A stretch of 64,000 nucleotides of DNA from positions 67,060-131,059 of the forward strand of contig JABBOG010000002.1 in assembly GCA_019351975.1 (NCBI GenBank). Direction: 5' to 3'. The notes beneath the pieces are model-generated. The model ran no database searches and was not told the origin of the DNA. It saw nothing but the letters and a program-made list of their open reading frames with translations. This DNA comes from Acidobacteriota bacterium (GTDB lineage: Bacteria; Acidobacteriota; Terriglobia; Terriglobales; Acidobacteriaceae). This document shows, one piece after another, positions 1 through 9,441 of this stretch. Positions within the stretch are counted from its first letter, which is position 1, and each line of letters starts with the position of its first letter. The translations under genes were made by a program, and so were the position numbers.

Positions 1-1274
1 TCTTTCCACCCACGTACGACAACCAGCCCAACGGCAACCGTCCTGATCTCATCGAAAAGATGCAGGCCATGCACCCCCACTTCATCCGCCTCCCGGGCGG
101 CAACTACCTCGAAGGTGACACTCTCGCCGACTGGTACAACTGGAAGCAAACCATTGGCCCTCTTGTAGATAGGCCCGGCCACCAGGCCCCCTGGAGCTAC
201 TGGTCCACCGACGGCTTCGGCCTCATGGAGTTCCTCAAGTGGACCGAAGACCTCCACGTCGAACCCATCCTCGCCGTCTACGCCGGCTACTCCCTCAAGG
301 GCCAGCACATCACCCCCGGTAAAGACCTCGACCCCTACGTCCAGAGCGCCCTCGACGAAGTGGAGTACGTTACCGGCGACACGTCCACCAAATGGGGCGC
401 CGAGCGCGCCAAAGACGGCCATCCCGCCCCCTTCCCGCTCCACTACATCGAGATCGGCAACGAAGACGAGTTCGACAAGAGCGGCAGCTATCCCGCTCGC
501 TATGAGCAGTTTGCAAAGGCCCTCCGGCAGAAATATCCGCAATATAAACTCATCGCCACCACCCCCTTCAAGGTCATGCCAGCCGACGCACCCGACCTCA
601 TCGACGACCACTACTACAAGTCCCCCGCCGACATGTTCGCTCTCGTCCACCACTACGACAACGCGCCCCGCACCGGCCCCAAGGTCTTCGTCGGCGAGTG
701 GGCCACCCGCTCCGGCTCCCCCACACCCAACTTCGGCGACGCCCTCGGCGACGCTGCCTGGATGACCTCCATGGAGCGCAACAGCGACATCATCAAGATC
801 GCCAGCTACGCTCCGCTGCTCGTCAACGTCAACCCAGGTGCCATGCAGTGGCCCACTGACCTCATTGGTTTCAACGCTTTAACCAGCTACGGCTCCCCCA
901 GCTACTACGCCCAATGCATGTTCGGAGCGCACATGGGCGACGGAACACCGCAGAGCGAAGTCACCGGCATCGCCCCCGAGGCACGCTTCTTCTACTCCGC
1001 AACCATCTCCTCCGGTACCCACGTCCTGCACCTGAAGCTCGTCAACGCCACCAGCAACGCCCAACCCCTCGACATCGCCCTGAAAGGTCTCGGCGCAGGC
1101 TCCCACAGCGCAAGCCTGATCTCCCTCCACGGCGCCACCTTCGAGGCCACCAACAGCATCACCGATCCCAGCGCCATCACCCCCGCTGACAGCACCGTAC
1201 CCTTCACCGGCTCCACCCTGAACCACACCGTCCCCGCGCTCACCATCGAGGTCATGGACATCCCGCTACAGTAA
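1..1274 (+). CDS. Alpha-L-arabinofuranosidase, GH51, partial (5' end outside window)
   Basis: The frame is open from the first bases (it reads FPPTYDNQPNGNRPDLIEKM before the first in-frame ATG at 60), so the true start lies upstream of the window and only about the last 424 residues are seen. The phrases FIRLPGGNYLEG, EIGNEDEF (acid/base Glu after Asn) and VFVGEWA (nucleophile Glu) are the conserved blocks of clan-A GH51 arabinofuranosidases. A C-terminal beta-sandwich-like stretch follows from about residue 320 of the visible part. The family releases terminal arabinofuranosyl units from arabinan and arabinoxylan, which would suit a plant-polymer-degrading soil bacterium. Export cannot be judged without the N terminus. 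Confidence 0.88.
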   Translation, partial: FPPTYDNQPNGNRPDLIEKMQAMHPHFIRLPGGNYLEGDTLADWYNWKQTIGPLVDRPGHQAPWSYWSTDGFGLMEFLKWTEDLHVEPILAVYAGYSLKGQHITPGKDLDPYVQSALDEVEYVTGDTSTKWGAERAKDGHPAPFPLHYIEIGNEDEFDKSGSYPARYEQFAKALRQKYPQYKLIATTPFKVMPADAPDLIDDHYYKSPADMFALVHHYDNAPRTGPKVFVGEWATRSGSPTPNFGDALGDAAWMTSMERNSDIIKIASYAPLLVNVNPGAMQWPTDLIGFNALTSYGSPSYYAQCMFGAHMGDGTPQSEVTGIAPEARFFYSATISSGTHVLHLKLVNATSNAQPLDIALKGLGAGSHSASLISLHGATFEATNSITDPSAITPADSTVPFTGSTLNHTVPALTIEVMDIPLQ

Positions 1275-1300
1275 ATCTCACATTCCAAAACGGTTAAACT

Positions 1301-1325
1301 GAGCCTCTACACCACGTAGAGGCTC
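1301..1325. terminator. Hairpin between convergent GH51 gene and prpD
   Basis: The arms GAGCCTCTAC and GTAGAGGCTC are perfectly complementary around the loop ACCAC. The prpD stop codon (1307-1309) lies inside the hairpin. There is no clear T run on either strand, so it may act as a weak bidirectional terminator or simply as an RNA 3'-end hairpin. Confidence 0.5.
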
Positions 1326-2755
1326 ACATACTCATCCACAGCCATGCGCTCCAGCTTCGTCCGGTCGAGCGACGCCTCCAGAATTCTCCGCTGTGCCTCT
1401 TCGCTGAAGCGCCGCGCCAGATTTGTGCGGAACTTCTCCAGCAGCAGCGGAATCCCCTCCGCCCGCCGCAACCGATGGCCGATCGGATACTCCACCACCA
1501 CCTCCGGCAGCACGCTTCCATCCTCCAGTTCCACCGTGATCACGTTCGCAATGGATCGCTTCGCAGGATCGTGGTAGTCCGCCGTAAATTGCTTGTCCTC
1601 AACGCATTGGATTCGCCCGCGCACCGCATCGATACGCTGCCCCAACGTTGGATCCAGCGCGATCGTATCGTCGTAATCCTCCGCCGTCAGCCGTCCTAAG
1701 ATCAGCGGCACAGCCACCATGTACTGAATACAGTGGTCGCGGTCCGCCGGATTGTTGAGCGGCCCCTGCTTGTCGATGATCCGCAGGCACGCCTCATGCG
1801 TCCGGATGGTAACGCCCTTGATCGCCGCCGCCGTCTTTCCCATCGCCGCCAGCTGCCGGTACAGCGCCACCGCCGCCTCTACCGCCGTCTGTGCGTGAAA
1901 CTCCGCCGGGAAGCTGATCTTAAACAGCACATTCTCCATCACATACGACCCATAGGGCCGCTGAAGCCTGAACGTCTGACCGCGGAAACTCACGTCATAG
2001 AACCCCCACGTCTTCGCCGTCAGCGCCGTCGGATATCCCATCTCACCAGTCTGCGCGATCAGCGCCAACCGCACCGCGCGCGAGGTCGCATCACCCGCCG
2101 CCCAGCTCTTCCTCGACCCCGTATTCGGCGCATGCCGGTACGTCCGCAGCGATTGCCCATCCACAAACGCCAGCGAAACAGCATTCAGCGTCTGATCGCG
2201 CGTGAGCCCGAGCATCTGGCAGACCACCGCCGTGCTCGCCACCTTCACCAGCAGCACATGGTCCAGCCCCACCTTGTTGAACGAGTTCTCCAGCGCCAGA
2301 CAGCCCTGAATCTCGTGCGCCTTGATCATCCCCGTCAGAACGTCGCGCATCGTCAGCGCCGCGCCGTTCCGCGCCATCCAGTCCGCCACCGCGAGAATCG
2401 CACCCAGATTATCCGAAGGATGCCCCCACTCCGCTGCCAGCCAGGTGTCGTTGTAGTCCAGCCACCGGATGATCGTGCCGATGTTGAACGCCGCCTGCAC
2501 CGGATCAAGCTCATAGCTCGTTCCCGGAACCCGCGCTCCTTTGTCCATCGTCAGCCCCGGCACCAGCGGCCCCAGCAGCTTCGTGCACGCCGGGAAGTCC
2601 AGCGCCTGCAACCCGCACCCAAGCGTATCCAGCAGGCAGTAGTGCGCCGTCTCATACGCCAGATCGCTCCTGATCTCATACGTAAGCGCATAATCAACAA
2701 GATCAACCAGCGGCTGATCAAAGGCGGGACGGTTCGTAGCAATATGCAGTGACAT
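1307..2755 (-). CDS. prpD: MmgE/PrpD family, probable 2-methylcitrate dehydratase
   Basis: The 482-residue protein is full length for PrpD (about 483 residues). It contains the family phrases DYALTYEIRSDLAYETAHYC, WLDYNDTW, EWGHPSDNLGAILAVADW and KSWAAGDATSRAVRLALIA. PrpD dehydrates 2-methylcitrate in the methylcitrate cycle that oxidises propionyl-CoA. prpC and prpB lie upstream on the same strand, which supports the specific call over other MmgE/PrpD members. It is separated from prpC by the hicA-hicB pair, an unusual arrangement. The start is the ATG at 2755, preceded by an AGGAAG-type site. No prpE or acnM homologue is present in the window. Confidence 0.88.
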   Translation of the reverse strand: MSLHIATNRPAFDQPLVDLVDYALTYEIRSDLAYETAHYCLLDTLGCGLQALDFPACTKLLGPLVPGLTMDKGARVPGTSYELDPVQAAFNIGTIIRWLDYNDTWLAAEWGHPSDNLGAILAVADWMARNGAALTMRDVLTGMIKAHEIQGCLALENSFNKVGLDHVLLVKVASTAVVCQMLGLTRDQTLNAVSLAFVDGQSLRTYRHAPNTGSRKSWAAGDATSRAVRLALIAQTGEMGYPTALTAKTWGFYDVSFRGQTFRLQRPYGSYVMENVLFKISFPAEFHAQTAVEAAVALYRQLAAMGKTAAAIKGVTIRTHEACLRIIDKQGPLNNPADRDHCIQYMVAVPLILGRLTAEDYDDTIALDPTLGQRIDAVRGRIQCVEDKQFTADYHDPAKRSIANVITVELEDGSVLPEVVVEYPIGHRLRRAEGIPLLLEKFRTNLARRFSEEAQRRILEASLDRTKLERMAVDEYVSLYVV

Positions 2756-2838
2756 GCGCGTTCTTCCTGATGCTTCGTGAAATGATCTTCATTGCAACGG
2801 CCGTGCCGCTGCGTCTGTAAGGTTGCGTGCTATGCGTG

Positions 2839-3258
2839 CTACGCGACGTGCAACACCAGCCGCTTCCCAAGCGCATGCAGCGCCTGCGCCGTCGTATCGA
2901 TCTTCGTCTTGTGTTTCAGGTTCAGAACACGCACAAGCTCCTGGCGTGGTATTCCCATGCGCCGCGCCAACTCGATAGGCCGAACCTTTTGCTTCACCAT
3001 CTCGTTATGCAGCAGGATCTTCGCTGCGACCGTCGGCGGAAGCTCAATCATCTTTTGGCCGCGCTTTGCCGCAGATGGCGTCGGAATCGAACGTCCATCG
3101 TCGAAATAAAAATCTAGCGCCGTTTCAAGCGCATCCACGCCATGGCGCAGCGCGTCAGCCTCGTCGACGCCGAAGGTTAGAGCCTCCGGGATATCCGGAA
3201 AACTGACGTTTACAGCTTTGCTATTTCTCTCTTTGACAAGTCGAACCGGAAATCGCAT
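2839..3258 (-). CDS. hicB: HicB family antitoxin with C-terminal HTH
   Basis: This 139-residue protein has two parts. The N-terminal HicB fold reads VSFPDIPEALTFGVDEADALRHGVDALETALDFY. The C-terminal XRE-like helix-turn-helix spans about residues 85-135 (EMVKQKVRPIELARRMGIPR, then QELVRVLN). HicB neutralises the HicA mRNA interferase and usually binds its own operator through this second domain. It follows hicA with a gap of only 9 bp, in the toxin-first order typical of hicAB. The pair sits between prpC and prpD on the same strand, so it may be co-transcribed with the methylcitrate genes, depend on its own promoter before hicA, or both. Confidence 0.85.
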   Translation of the reverse strand: MRFPVRLVKERNSKAVNVSFPDIPEALTFGVDEADALRHGVDALETALDFYFDDGRSIPTPSAAKRGQKMIELPPTVAAKILLHNEMVKQKVRPIELARRMGIPRQELVRVLNLKHKTKIDTTAQALHALGKRLVLHVA

Positions 3259-3267
3259 ACAACTTCC

Positions 3268-3447
3268 TCAACCTTTCAAGCCAAGTTGCTTCAAAATGGC
3301 TTTATACGTGCCCTTCGGAACATCCGCATCGTGCATCGCAAGGACAGACTTCTTCCCATTGAGATACACGTGAAAATGACTTCCCTTGCCAGGAGCAAAC
3401 GTAGCGCCTTGTTTCGCCAGCCACCGTTTCAGCTCCGCGCTTTTCAT
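3268..3447 (-). CDS. hicA: HicA family mRNA interferase toxin
   Basis: This short gene encodes 59 residues: MKSAELKRWLAKQGATF, then GKGSHFHVYLNGKKSVLAMH and DADVPKGTYKAILKQLGLKG. It matches the HicA double-stranded-RNA-binding-like fold, including the catalytic His in the GSHFHVY segment (the family has G-S-H-x-x-x-x). HicA toxins cleave mRNA. The start ATG at 3447 has a GGAG site four bases upstream. A 51-bp gap to prpC contains an AT-rich stretch that could hold a private promoter. The gene is intact, so the pair may be functional. Confidence 0.85.
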   Translation of the reverse strand: MKSAELKRWLAKQGATFAPGKGSHFHVYLNGKKSVLAMHDADVPKGTYKAILKQLGLKG

Positions 3448-3498
3448 GCTACTCCACTGTAATCATTATTGCTTACATTCTTAATGCTGAAATAAAAA

Positions 3499-4659
3499 TC
3501 ATGGGTACGCGCGCTCCGCCATCGGCACAAACTTTAGTTCCTCCGGCCCCGTATAAATGGCCGCCGGACGAATAATCTTCCCATCCGCGCGCTGCTCCAT
3601 CACATGCGAGGCCCATCCGCTGGTGCGCGCGATCGCGAAGATCGGCGTAAACATCGCCGTCGGGATGCCCATCGTGTGATACGCCACGGCGGAGAACCAG
3701 TCCAGGTTCGGAAACATGTTCTTCACCTCGCGCATCACCGTCTCCAGCCGCTCCGCCACGTCATACATCGCCATGTCGCCAGCCGCCGCGGAGAGGTCCT
3801 GCGCCACCTTCTTGATCACCACGTTGCGCGGGTCGCTGATCGTATACACCGGATGCCCGAAGCCGATGATGACCTCCTTCGCTGCCACCCGCGCGCGGAT
3901 GTCTGCCTCTGCCTCGTCCGGCGACGCGTAGCGCTGCTGAATCTCCAGCGCCACCTCATTCGCTCCGCCGTGCTTGGGCCCCTTCAGAGCGCCAATCGCG
4001 CCAGCAATCGCCGAGTACATATCCGAGCCCGTCCCAGCGATCACCCGCGCCGTAAACGTCGACGCATTGAACTCGTGCTCCGCATACAAAATCAGCGACA
4101 CCTGCATCGCCTGCACCCACTCCGCTGACGCCGTCCGCCCGTGCAGCAGATGCAAAAAGTGTGCCGCAATGCCGTCATCCGCCGTCTCAACCTCAATCCG
4201 CCGACCATCCCGCGCAAAGTGATGCCAGTACAGCAGCATCGACCCGAGCGATGCCATCAGCCGATCTGCAACACGCAGTGCTGTCTCCGTGCTGTGCGGC
4301 TGCGGCTCAGGCTCCAGCGTCGCCAGCACAGACACTCCCACCCGCAGCACATCCATCGGGTGCGCCGCCGCCGGAACCTGCTCCAGCGCCGTCCGCACAC
4401 CCTGCGGAAGCCCGCGCATCGTCTTCAGCCGCGCCTTGTACGCCGCCAGTTCGTGCCCCGTCGGCAGCTTGCCGTACAGCAGCAGGTACGCCACCTCTTC
4501 GAACTCACAGCGCGCCGCGAGGTCGAGAATGTCATACCCGCGATAGTGCAGGTCGTTGCCGTTGCGCCCTACCGTGCACAGCGCCGTGTTGCCTGCCGCA
4601 ACGCCCGAAAGCGCCACCGACTTCTTCGGTTTGAATCCAACTGCCGTCGTCTCTGCCAT
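3499..4659 (-). CDS. prpC: 2-methylcitrate synthase / citrate synthase
   Basis: The 386-residue protein belongs to the citrate synthase superfamily. Visible blocks include [48 protein letters not shown] (catalytic His) and [16 protein letters not shown] (second His). The length and the opening [17 protein letters not shown] resemble PrpC more than housekeeping GltA. It condenses propionyl-CoA with oxaloacetate. Its ATG shares the A of the prpB stop codon (TGATG), indicating translational coupling; an in-frame GTG just upstream is the alternative start. The neighbouring prpB and prpD fix the pathway assignment. Confidence 0.88.
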   Translation of the reverse strand: MAETTAVGFKPKKSVALSGVAAGNTALCTVGRNGNDLHYRGYDILDLAARCEFEEVAYLLLYGKLPTGHELAAYKARLKTMRGLPQGVRTALEQVPAAAHPMDVLRVGVSVLATLEPEPQPHSTETALRVADRLMASLGSMLLYWHHFARDGRRIEVETADDGIAAHFLHLLHGRTASAEWVQAMQVSLILYAEHEFNASTFTARVIAGTGSDMYSAIAGAIGALKGPKHGGANEVALEIQQRYASPDEAEADIRARVAAKEVIIGFGHPVYTISDPRNVVIKKVAQDLSAAAGDMAMYDVAERLETVMREVKNMFPNLDWFSAVAYHTMGIPTAMFTPIFAIARTSGWASHVMEQRADGKIIRPAAIYTGPEELKFVPMAERAYP

Positions 4660-5552
4660 CACTTCGTGTCCTTTGCAAAAAGCGCGTCCAACTTCTGTTC
4701 GTACGCGTGGTATCCGAGGTACTCATACAGATCTGCGCGTGTCTGCATCGTATTCAGCACGTTCTGCTGTGTTCCGTCCGCGCGTATATGCTCATACACG
4801 TTCAACGCCGCCGCGTTCATCGCGCGAAACGCCGACAACGGATACAGCGCCAGCCCAACCTTCACGCTGCCCAGATCCTCCAGCGTAAACAGCGGCGTGC
4901 TGCCAAACTCCGTGATGTTCGCCAGCACAGGAACCGCCGTGCGCTCCGCAAACGCCGCATACTGCGCCAGCTCCGTGACCGCCTCCGGAAATACCATGTC
5001 CGCGCCTTCCTCCACGCACGCCGCCGCGCGATCCAGCGCAGCCTCCAGGCCCTCGGAGGCAAGCGCATCCGTCCGCGCCATGATCACAAACGCGGCATCC
5101 GTGCGCGCATCCACCGCCGCCTTGATGCGGTCCAGCATCTCCGCCAGCGGCACAATCTGCTTGTTTGGCCGATGCCCGCAGCGCTTCGCCTGCACCTGGT
5201 CCTCGATGTGGCATCCCGCCGCACCCGCTTTGATCAACCCGCGCACCGACCGTGCCAGGTTGAACGCGCCACCGAATCCCGTATCGATATCCACCAGCAG
5301 CGGTAGCCCGCAAACATCCGTGATCCGCCGCACATCCGTCAGCACGTCATCGATCGTCGAGATGCCGAGGTCCGGCATCCCCAGCGATCCCGCCGCCACG
5401 CCACCGCCAGAAAGGTAGATCGCCTTGTATCCCACGCGCTCCGCCATCCGCGCATGGTACGCATTGATCGCGCCCACCACCTGCAGCGGCTGCTCTGCCG
5501 CCACCGCCGCGCGCAGCCTCTCTCCCGGCGTCTGTACTGAATCTTGGCTCAT
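4659..5552 (-). CDS. prpB: Methylisocitrate lyase
   Basis: This 297-residue protein matches PrpB length (about 296). It carries the ICL/PEPM-superfamily motifs [35 protein letters not shown] and the catalytic loop AKRCGH with its active-site Cys. It cleaves 2-methylisocitrate to pyruvate and succinate, the last step of the methylcitrate cycle. The start at 5552 ([10 protein letters not shown]) is chosen because AGGAG lies four bases upstream and the length then fits the family; the open frame runs on to 5717 without a better start. It is the first gene of the operon. Confidence 0.9.
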   Translation of the reverse strand: MSQDSVQTPGERLRAAVAAEQPLQVVGAINAYHARMAERVGYKAIYLSGGGVAAGSLGMPDLGISTIDDVLTDVRRITDVCGLPLLVDIDTGFGGAFNLARSVRGLIKAGAAGCHIEDQVQAKRCGHRPNKQIVPLAEMLDRIKAAVDARTDAAFVIMARTDALASEGLEAALDRAAACVEEGADMVFPEAVTELAQYAAFAERTAVPVLANITEFGSTPLFTLEDLGSVKVGLALYPLSAFRAMNAAALNVYEHIRADGTQQNVLNTMQTRADLYEYLGYHAYEQKLDALFAKDTK

Positions 5553-5632
5553 GCATCTCCTGTCCGCTTGCAGACGAGCCATCTTAACAGCTTCGCCGAA
5601 CCCTTTGCGCAGCCTGCCGATGCACTGTGCGG

Positions 5633-7093
5633 CTATTGGACAGTGGCCGTCGGGCACGCACAACGCAGAAAGCTCGCCGTCTGCGCACTCGTCACCGTAC
5701 ACGCATACGCAGGCCACACAATCTGCATCGCCGCCGATTCCAGTGCCGTCTCGATATCGTGTGGTCCCGCGAAGAAGAAGTGCTGATACAGCCTCGCGTC
5801 CGGGCTGCTTCCGTTTCTATCAGCCAGAAACAACGCCGCCAGCTTCGCCGCCGACGCACCCGAGTAATCCGGCATATGGTACGTCGTCGAGTACGTGTAC
5901 TCCGGCGACCACGTCGCATCGATCCCCGTCTTGTTGCTCGCAACGAACACCGTATAGTCCTTCAGAATCGCCTGCGTCGCATCCACCTGCGCCAGCGTAA
6001 ACGACGGCGTATTGCCATTCACCGGCGTGATCGACGGAGTCAGCTTGCCCGGTATCGTGCCCCCCGATGTCTTGTAAATGCGCATCTCGTCCATATGCGT
6101 ATGCCCCAGCAGAATCAGCCGGATCACATCCGGAAACGCCGTGAGCGCATCACCCAGGGCATCTGACCCGAGAAACGACTCCGGCGCCTGGCTGTTGCAG
6201 ATCCCTCCGCCGCCGCCATGCTTGGAGAGCGTCGAATACGCATCCACCCCCGGCGGAATGTGCGCCAACACCCACACATGCTGGCCCGCCGCTCGCGCTG
6301 CCGTCAGCTGGTCCCGCAGCCACGCAATCTGCTCCGCCGCAGGTGCCGCCGTCGGTGCGCCACCGCAGCCAGCATAGCGGTTCGACTGAAAAATATCCTG
6401 CAGCACAATCAGCCGCGTCTGCTGCATCGGCGCAGGCAGGTTGATCGTGTAGTCCCCAAGCTGCGGAAACTCCTTCCGTATCGCCCTGCTGTTCGCCGCG
6501 CTCAACGCATCCGCTGCAAAGCTCACTGCATCCGCCTGCAGAAAGCTGCTGTCAGGGTCTTCCTTGTAGTCCACGCAGCCGGAGTCGTTGTTACCCAGCG
6601 CAAAGTACACCGGCGAGTGCGGAAACGCCAGGTGCAGCTGCAGCGCAACATACGCCACCGTCTTCGCCGCAAACGCCGAGTACTCCGCCGCCGTTGCCCC
6701 CGGAGCCAGCGTATGGAACCGGCAATCGAACTTGTGCGCCATCAGGTCGCCCGACACCGTCACAAACAGTGGCGCTGCCTGCTGCTTCTGCGCAGCCGCC
6801 AGGCTCGATCGCAACAGTGCCTCAGACGTATCGATGCCGCGAGCGCCGCACGTGGTCTGCAGCCTATCGAACTCCGCGCCCTGCGTCGCCGACTCTGGCT
6901 CATCCAGAATCGCCGCCCATCCCGTCACCGGTGCTGCGTGCAACTGCGCAAACTTCGCCGGGTCATGAAACGGATCAAGGTGAATATCCGACAGCATCAC
7001 CACCGGCACCGTCTGCGCCGCCGCGCAAACTCCAAGGGCTCCGGACAGCATCAGCAACCAAAGCGTTTTCAATGAGGCGCATCGTCTCCGCAT
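5633..7093 (-). CDS. Secreted calcineurin-like metallophosphoesterase, acid sphingomyelinase-like
   Basis: The 486-residue protein starts with a signal peptide ([20 protein letters not shown], cleavage near CAAA-QT). Metal-binding blocks follow in the usual order: [33 protein letters not shown] and LGHTHMDEM. The GNND form and the IPPG block are typical of the acid-sphingomyelinase/PPN1-like branch, so a phosphodiesterase or polyphosphatase activity outside the cytoplasm is plausible; the substrate is unknown. The open frame extends to 8257, but that extension lies antisense to the Ldh-type dehydrogenase gene and is rejected; the ATG at 7093 gives a clean signal peptide. The gene is divergent from the dehydrogenase. 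Confidence 0.82.
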   Translation of the reverse strand: MRRRCASLKTLWLLMLSGALGVCAAAQTVPVVMLSDIHLDPFHDPAKFAQLHAAPVTGWAAILDEPESATQGAEFDRLQTTCGARGIDTSEALLRSSLAAAQKQQAAPLFVTVSGDLMAHKFDCRFHTLAPGATAAEYSAFAAKTVAYVALQLHLAFPHSPVYFALGNNDSGCVDYKEDPDSSFLQADAVSFAADALSAANSRAIRKEFPQLGDYTINLPAPMQQTRLIVLQDIFQSNRYAGCGGAPTAAPAAEQIAWLRDQLTAARAAGQHVWVLAHIPPGVDAYSTLSKHGGGGGICNSQAPESFLGSDALGDALTAFPDVIRLILLGHTHMDEMRIYKTSGGTIPGKLTPSITPVNGNTPSFTLAQVDATQAILKDYTVFVASNKTGIDATWSPEYTYSTTYHMPDYSGASAAKLAALFLADRNGSSPDARLYQHFFFAGPHDIETALESAAMQIVWPAYACTVTSAQTASFLRCACPTATVQ

Positions 7094-7195
7094 ACCTACG
7101 AGTGTATCGTTCCGCGCTCCAACCCAGATGAAGCTGCGATGATTTGCACGCGCGCCCGCACCCCCCCGTCGCCGCCGCTGCGTTCTAATAGACAC

Positions 7196-8245
7196 ATGAA
7201 GCGTATCCCCTTCGATGAGCTGCACCGCCAGATCAAGCGAGTCCTCGTAGACCTCGGCGTCCCCCCCGAGCGCGCCACGCTCGGTGCCCGCCTTACCGCC
7301 GAGACCGACCGCGACGGCGTCCGCACCCACGGCATCGCTCGCCTCCCGCGCTTCGCCCAGTGGGTGCGCGACGGCGTCCTCGACCCGCGCGCCGCGCCCG
7401 AACGCGTCGCCAGCTTCGGTGCCATCGAACGCTGGCGCGGCCATCGCGGCCCCGGCAACCTCGCCGCCCACGCCGCCATGCAGCGCGCCATGGAGCTCGC
7501 CACCCAGCACGGCATCGGCTGCGTCGCCCTCGCCGAAACCTCCCACTGGATGCGCGCAGGAACCTACGGCTGGCAAGCCGCCGAAGCAGGTTTCGCCGCC
7601 ATGTGCTGGACCAACACCATGCCCAATCTGCCGCCGTGGGGCGCAACGTCCGCCGCGCTCGGCAATAACCCGCTCGTCATCGCCATCCCGCGCACACTGA
7701 ACGATGCAGCCGCGCCCATCGTCCTCGACATGGCCATGAGCCAGTTCTCCTACGGCACGCTCGCCTCCTACCGCGACCGCGGCCTCCGTCTGCCCGTCGC
7801 CGGCGGTTTCGATGACGCAGGCATTCTCACCACCGACCCCGCCGCCATCGAGCGCACCCAGCGCGCCCTTCCCATCGGCTTCTGGAAGGGCTCCGGCCTC
7901 TCCTTCGTCCTCGACGTCCTCGCCGCCATGCTCTCCGGTGGCCTCGCCACCCACCAGATTCCAGCCGACCCCGCCAAAGAGATCGGCATCTCGCAGATCT
8001 TCCTCGCCATCGCTCCGCAATCCTTCCCATCCATGCAGGAGCTCAGCCACATCGCGCAGGGAGCCATCGACGCACTCCACGCCGCCACTCCCATCGACCC
8101 CGCACAACCCGTCCGCTATCCCGGCGAAGCCACCCTCCGTACCCGCGAAGAGAGCCTCAAGCTCGGCGTCGCAGTCGATGACGCCGCCTGGCGCGCCTTC
8201 GAGCAGCTGGAGACCCACACCGAACCACCCGAGATCCGCCGCTAG
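7196..8245 (+). CDS. Ldh family malate/L-lactate-type dehydrogenase
   Basis: The 349-residue protein belongs to the LDH2/MDHG2 (YlbC/YiaK) NAD(P)-dependent oxidoreductases. Blocks seen are SRxDGVRTHGIARLPRF-like DRDGVRTHGIARLPRF, SHWMRAGTYGWQAAEAG, WTNTMPNLPPWG, LGNNPLVIAIPR, DMAMSQFSYGTL, and the glycine-rich stretch KGSGLSFVLDVLAAMLSGG. The nearest characterised role is 2,3-diketo-L-gulonate reductase (about 332 residues), but the substrate cannot be fixed from sequence. The start at 7196 (MKRIPFDELH) is preferred over the upstream frame start at 7139 because the extra 19 residues are not family-like and overlap the divergent gene's promoter space. Confidence 0.82.
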   Translation: MKRIPFDELHRQIKRVLVDLGVPPERATLGARLTAETDRDGVRTHGIARLPRFAQWVRDGVLDPRAAPERVASFGAIERWRGHRGPGNLAAHAAMQRAMELATQHGIGCVALAETSHWMRAGTYGWQAAEAGFAAMCWTNTMPNLPPWGATSAALGNNPLVIAIPRTLNDAAAPIVLDMAMSQFSYGTLASYRDRGLRLPVAGGFDDAGILTTDPAAIERTQRALPIGFWKGSGLSFVLDVLAAMLSGGLATHQIPADPAKEIGISQIFLAIAPQSFPSMQELSHIAQGAIDALHAATPIDPAQPVRYPGEATLRTREESLKLGVAVDDAAWRAFEQLETHTEPPEIRR

Positions 8246-8303
8246 GACTCGCTTCAAGTTTCACAAGGATTAAATCGTGCCCTCACGGAACGTCTCGTCC
8301 CTC

Positions 8304-8365
8304 GAACGGGATGGGCCCAGCCCGTTCATAAAGCCCCAGCAGAACAGGGGGCTTTTGCCCCCCTG
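8304..8365. repeat. Two-hairpin intergenic repeat
   Basis: A hairpin with arms GAACGGG and CCCGTTC (8304-8310 and 8321-8327) is followed by a G-run/C-run hairpin (AGGGGGC, TTTT loop, GCCCCCCT, 8346-8364). The layout resembles the two-part palindromic repeats at about 12321 and 17797. It lies between convergent genes and could also end transcription. Confidence 0.5.
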
Positions 8366-8441
8366 GTAACTGCAAAGCAGCCCCGACTCCCACTCAGTCG
8401 CCTCGCAACAACGCCCCTGCAACAACCGCCTACAACGCCGC

Positions 8442-9371
8442 CTACATATTCGCGTGGCCGCCGCGCATCTGCTCGTTGAACGTCGGCTTCAGGAACGCCA
8501 GCGCCTCCGCTACCTGCGCGCGATACGCCTCTTCCTGATTGCGCAGCGTATCGGTCGCCGCACCCCACTCGCCACTCTCATCCAGCAGCACAAGCCCGTC
8601 CTTCGCAAGCGCCCCCACCGTCGTCTTCAGGTCAGCAACATTCGTATTCAGGTACTGCGCATCGCGCGGGTCTGTCAGCCACACCGGTGCACCGCCGCCC
8701 AGCACATGCGACAGCCAGAACGCCTTCGCCGCCAGATACGCCCGCCGCTGCTGCTCCGTCGTGTCGTTGAAGATAAACACCTGCTGCTTCATCGAGTAGT
8801 ACCGCGTCGTCACCGGCACCGGCTGCCGATTGCCGGACTTCACAAGCTCCAACTGCCCCTGGTCCAGCGTCTTGCGCACCGCGTTGTAGATAAATCCCTC
8901 CGCGAACGGCTGCTCCAGCGCCAGCACCACCGTCGCAAACGTCTGCGTCAGCGACGCCGAAATCTTCGCGTGCAGGCCCGTCGCATTGCCATCTTCCAGG
9001 TGGATATTGCCATGCACAATGAACGTGTCCGCCCCCGACGTCGACCCATGGAACGGCCACGCGAACTGCCCAAAGCTCAGCGGCAACCCATGCAGTGTCA
9101 GGTACACATCCGGCCGCGGATTGCGCAGCCGATGCGCCGCCTCGCGAAGATACACCGCCAGCTCTGCCGCGAACTTCGGATTCGACGCGTCGAAGGCCTG
9201 GCTCAACTCCAGCACCTGTTGGCGCGACGGATCGGCGGCCAGCGACAAGACGGCGCGCGTCGTCGGTGTGCCTGCAAAGTCTGTGCCGGGCTCGGCTGCG
9301 GTAAGTATCAGGCCGGCGTTGGTGGCAGCGGCTTCGAGAGCGGGCGAGGGTGCATTGATAGCTGTGCTCAT
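8442..9371 (-). CDS. Hypothetical protein, 309 aa
   Basis: I do not recognise a family. The protein has no signal peptide or membrane segment and looks soluble and cytoplasmic. It begins with a low-complexity Ala-rich segment (MSTAINAPSPALEAAATNAG). A middle region rich in beta-type sequence follows (RPDVYLTLHGLPLSFGQFAW, then DTFIVHGNIHLEDGNATG), and the C terminus is helical, Gln- and Ala-rich. The start at 9371 is chosen because AAGGA lies four bases before it; an ATG at 9383 is the alternative. It is flanked by the two-hairpin repeat at its 3' end and follows the S9 peptidase gene in the same direction with a 70-bp gap, so co-transcription is possible. Confidence 0.6.
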   Translation of the reverse strand: MSTAINAPSPALEAAATNAGLILTAAEPGTDFAGTPTTRAVLSLAADPSRQQVLELSQAFDASNPKFAAELAVYLREAAHRLRNPRPDVYLTLHGLPLSFGQFAWPFHGSTSGADTFIVHGNIHLEDGNATGLHAKISASLTQTFATVVLALEQPFAEGFIYNAVRKTLDQGQLELVKSGNRQPVPVTTRYYSMKQQVFIFNDTTEQQRRAYLAAKAFWLSHVLGGGAPVWLTDPRDAQYLNTNVADLKTTVGALAKDGLVLLDESGEWGAATDTLRNQEEAYRAQVAEALAFLKPTFNEQMRGGHANM

Positions 9372-9441
9372 AGGTTCCTTCATGCGTAACGTGCAGCATC
9401 TATTTTAGCGGACGACCGCCAGAACACACAGCTCGCTGCCA

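Noticed and set aside
4141-5418. 425-residue plus-strand frame opposite prpC and prpB
   Set aside because: Arg/Pro/Ser-rich shadow frame; the two real genes are on the minus strand with clear catalytic motifs.
7094-8257. Open extension of the phosphoesterase frame to 874 residues
   Set aside because: The extra part is antisense to the well-supported Ldh-type dehydrogenase gene and is low-complexity Gly/Ala/Asp sequence; the ATG at 7093 begins a clean signal peptide.
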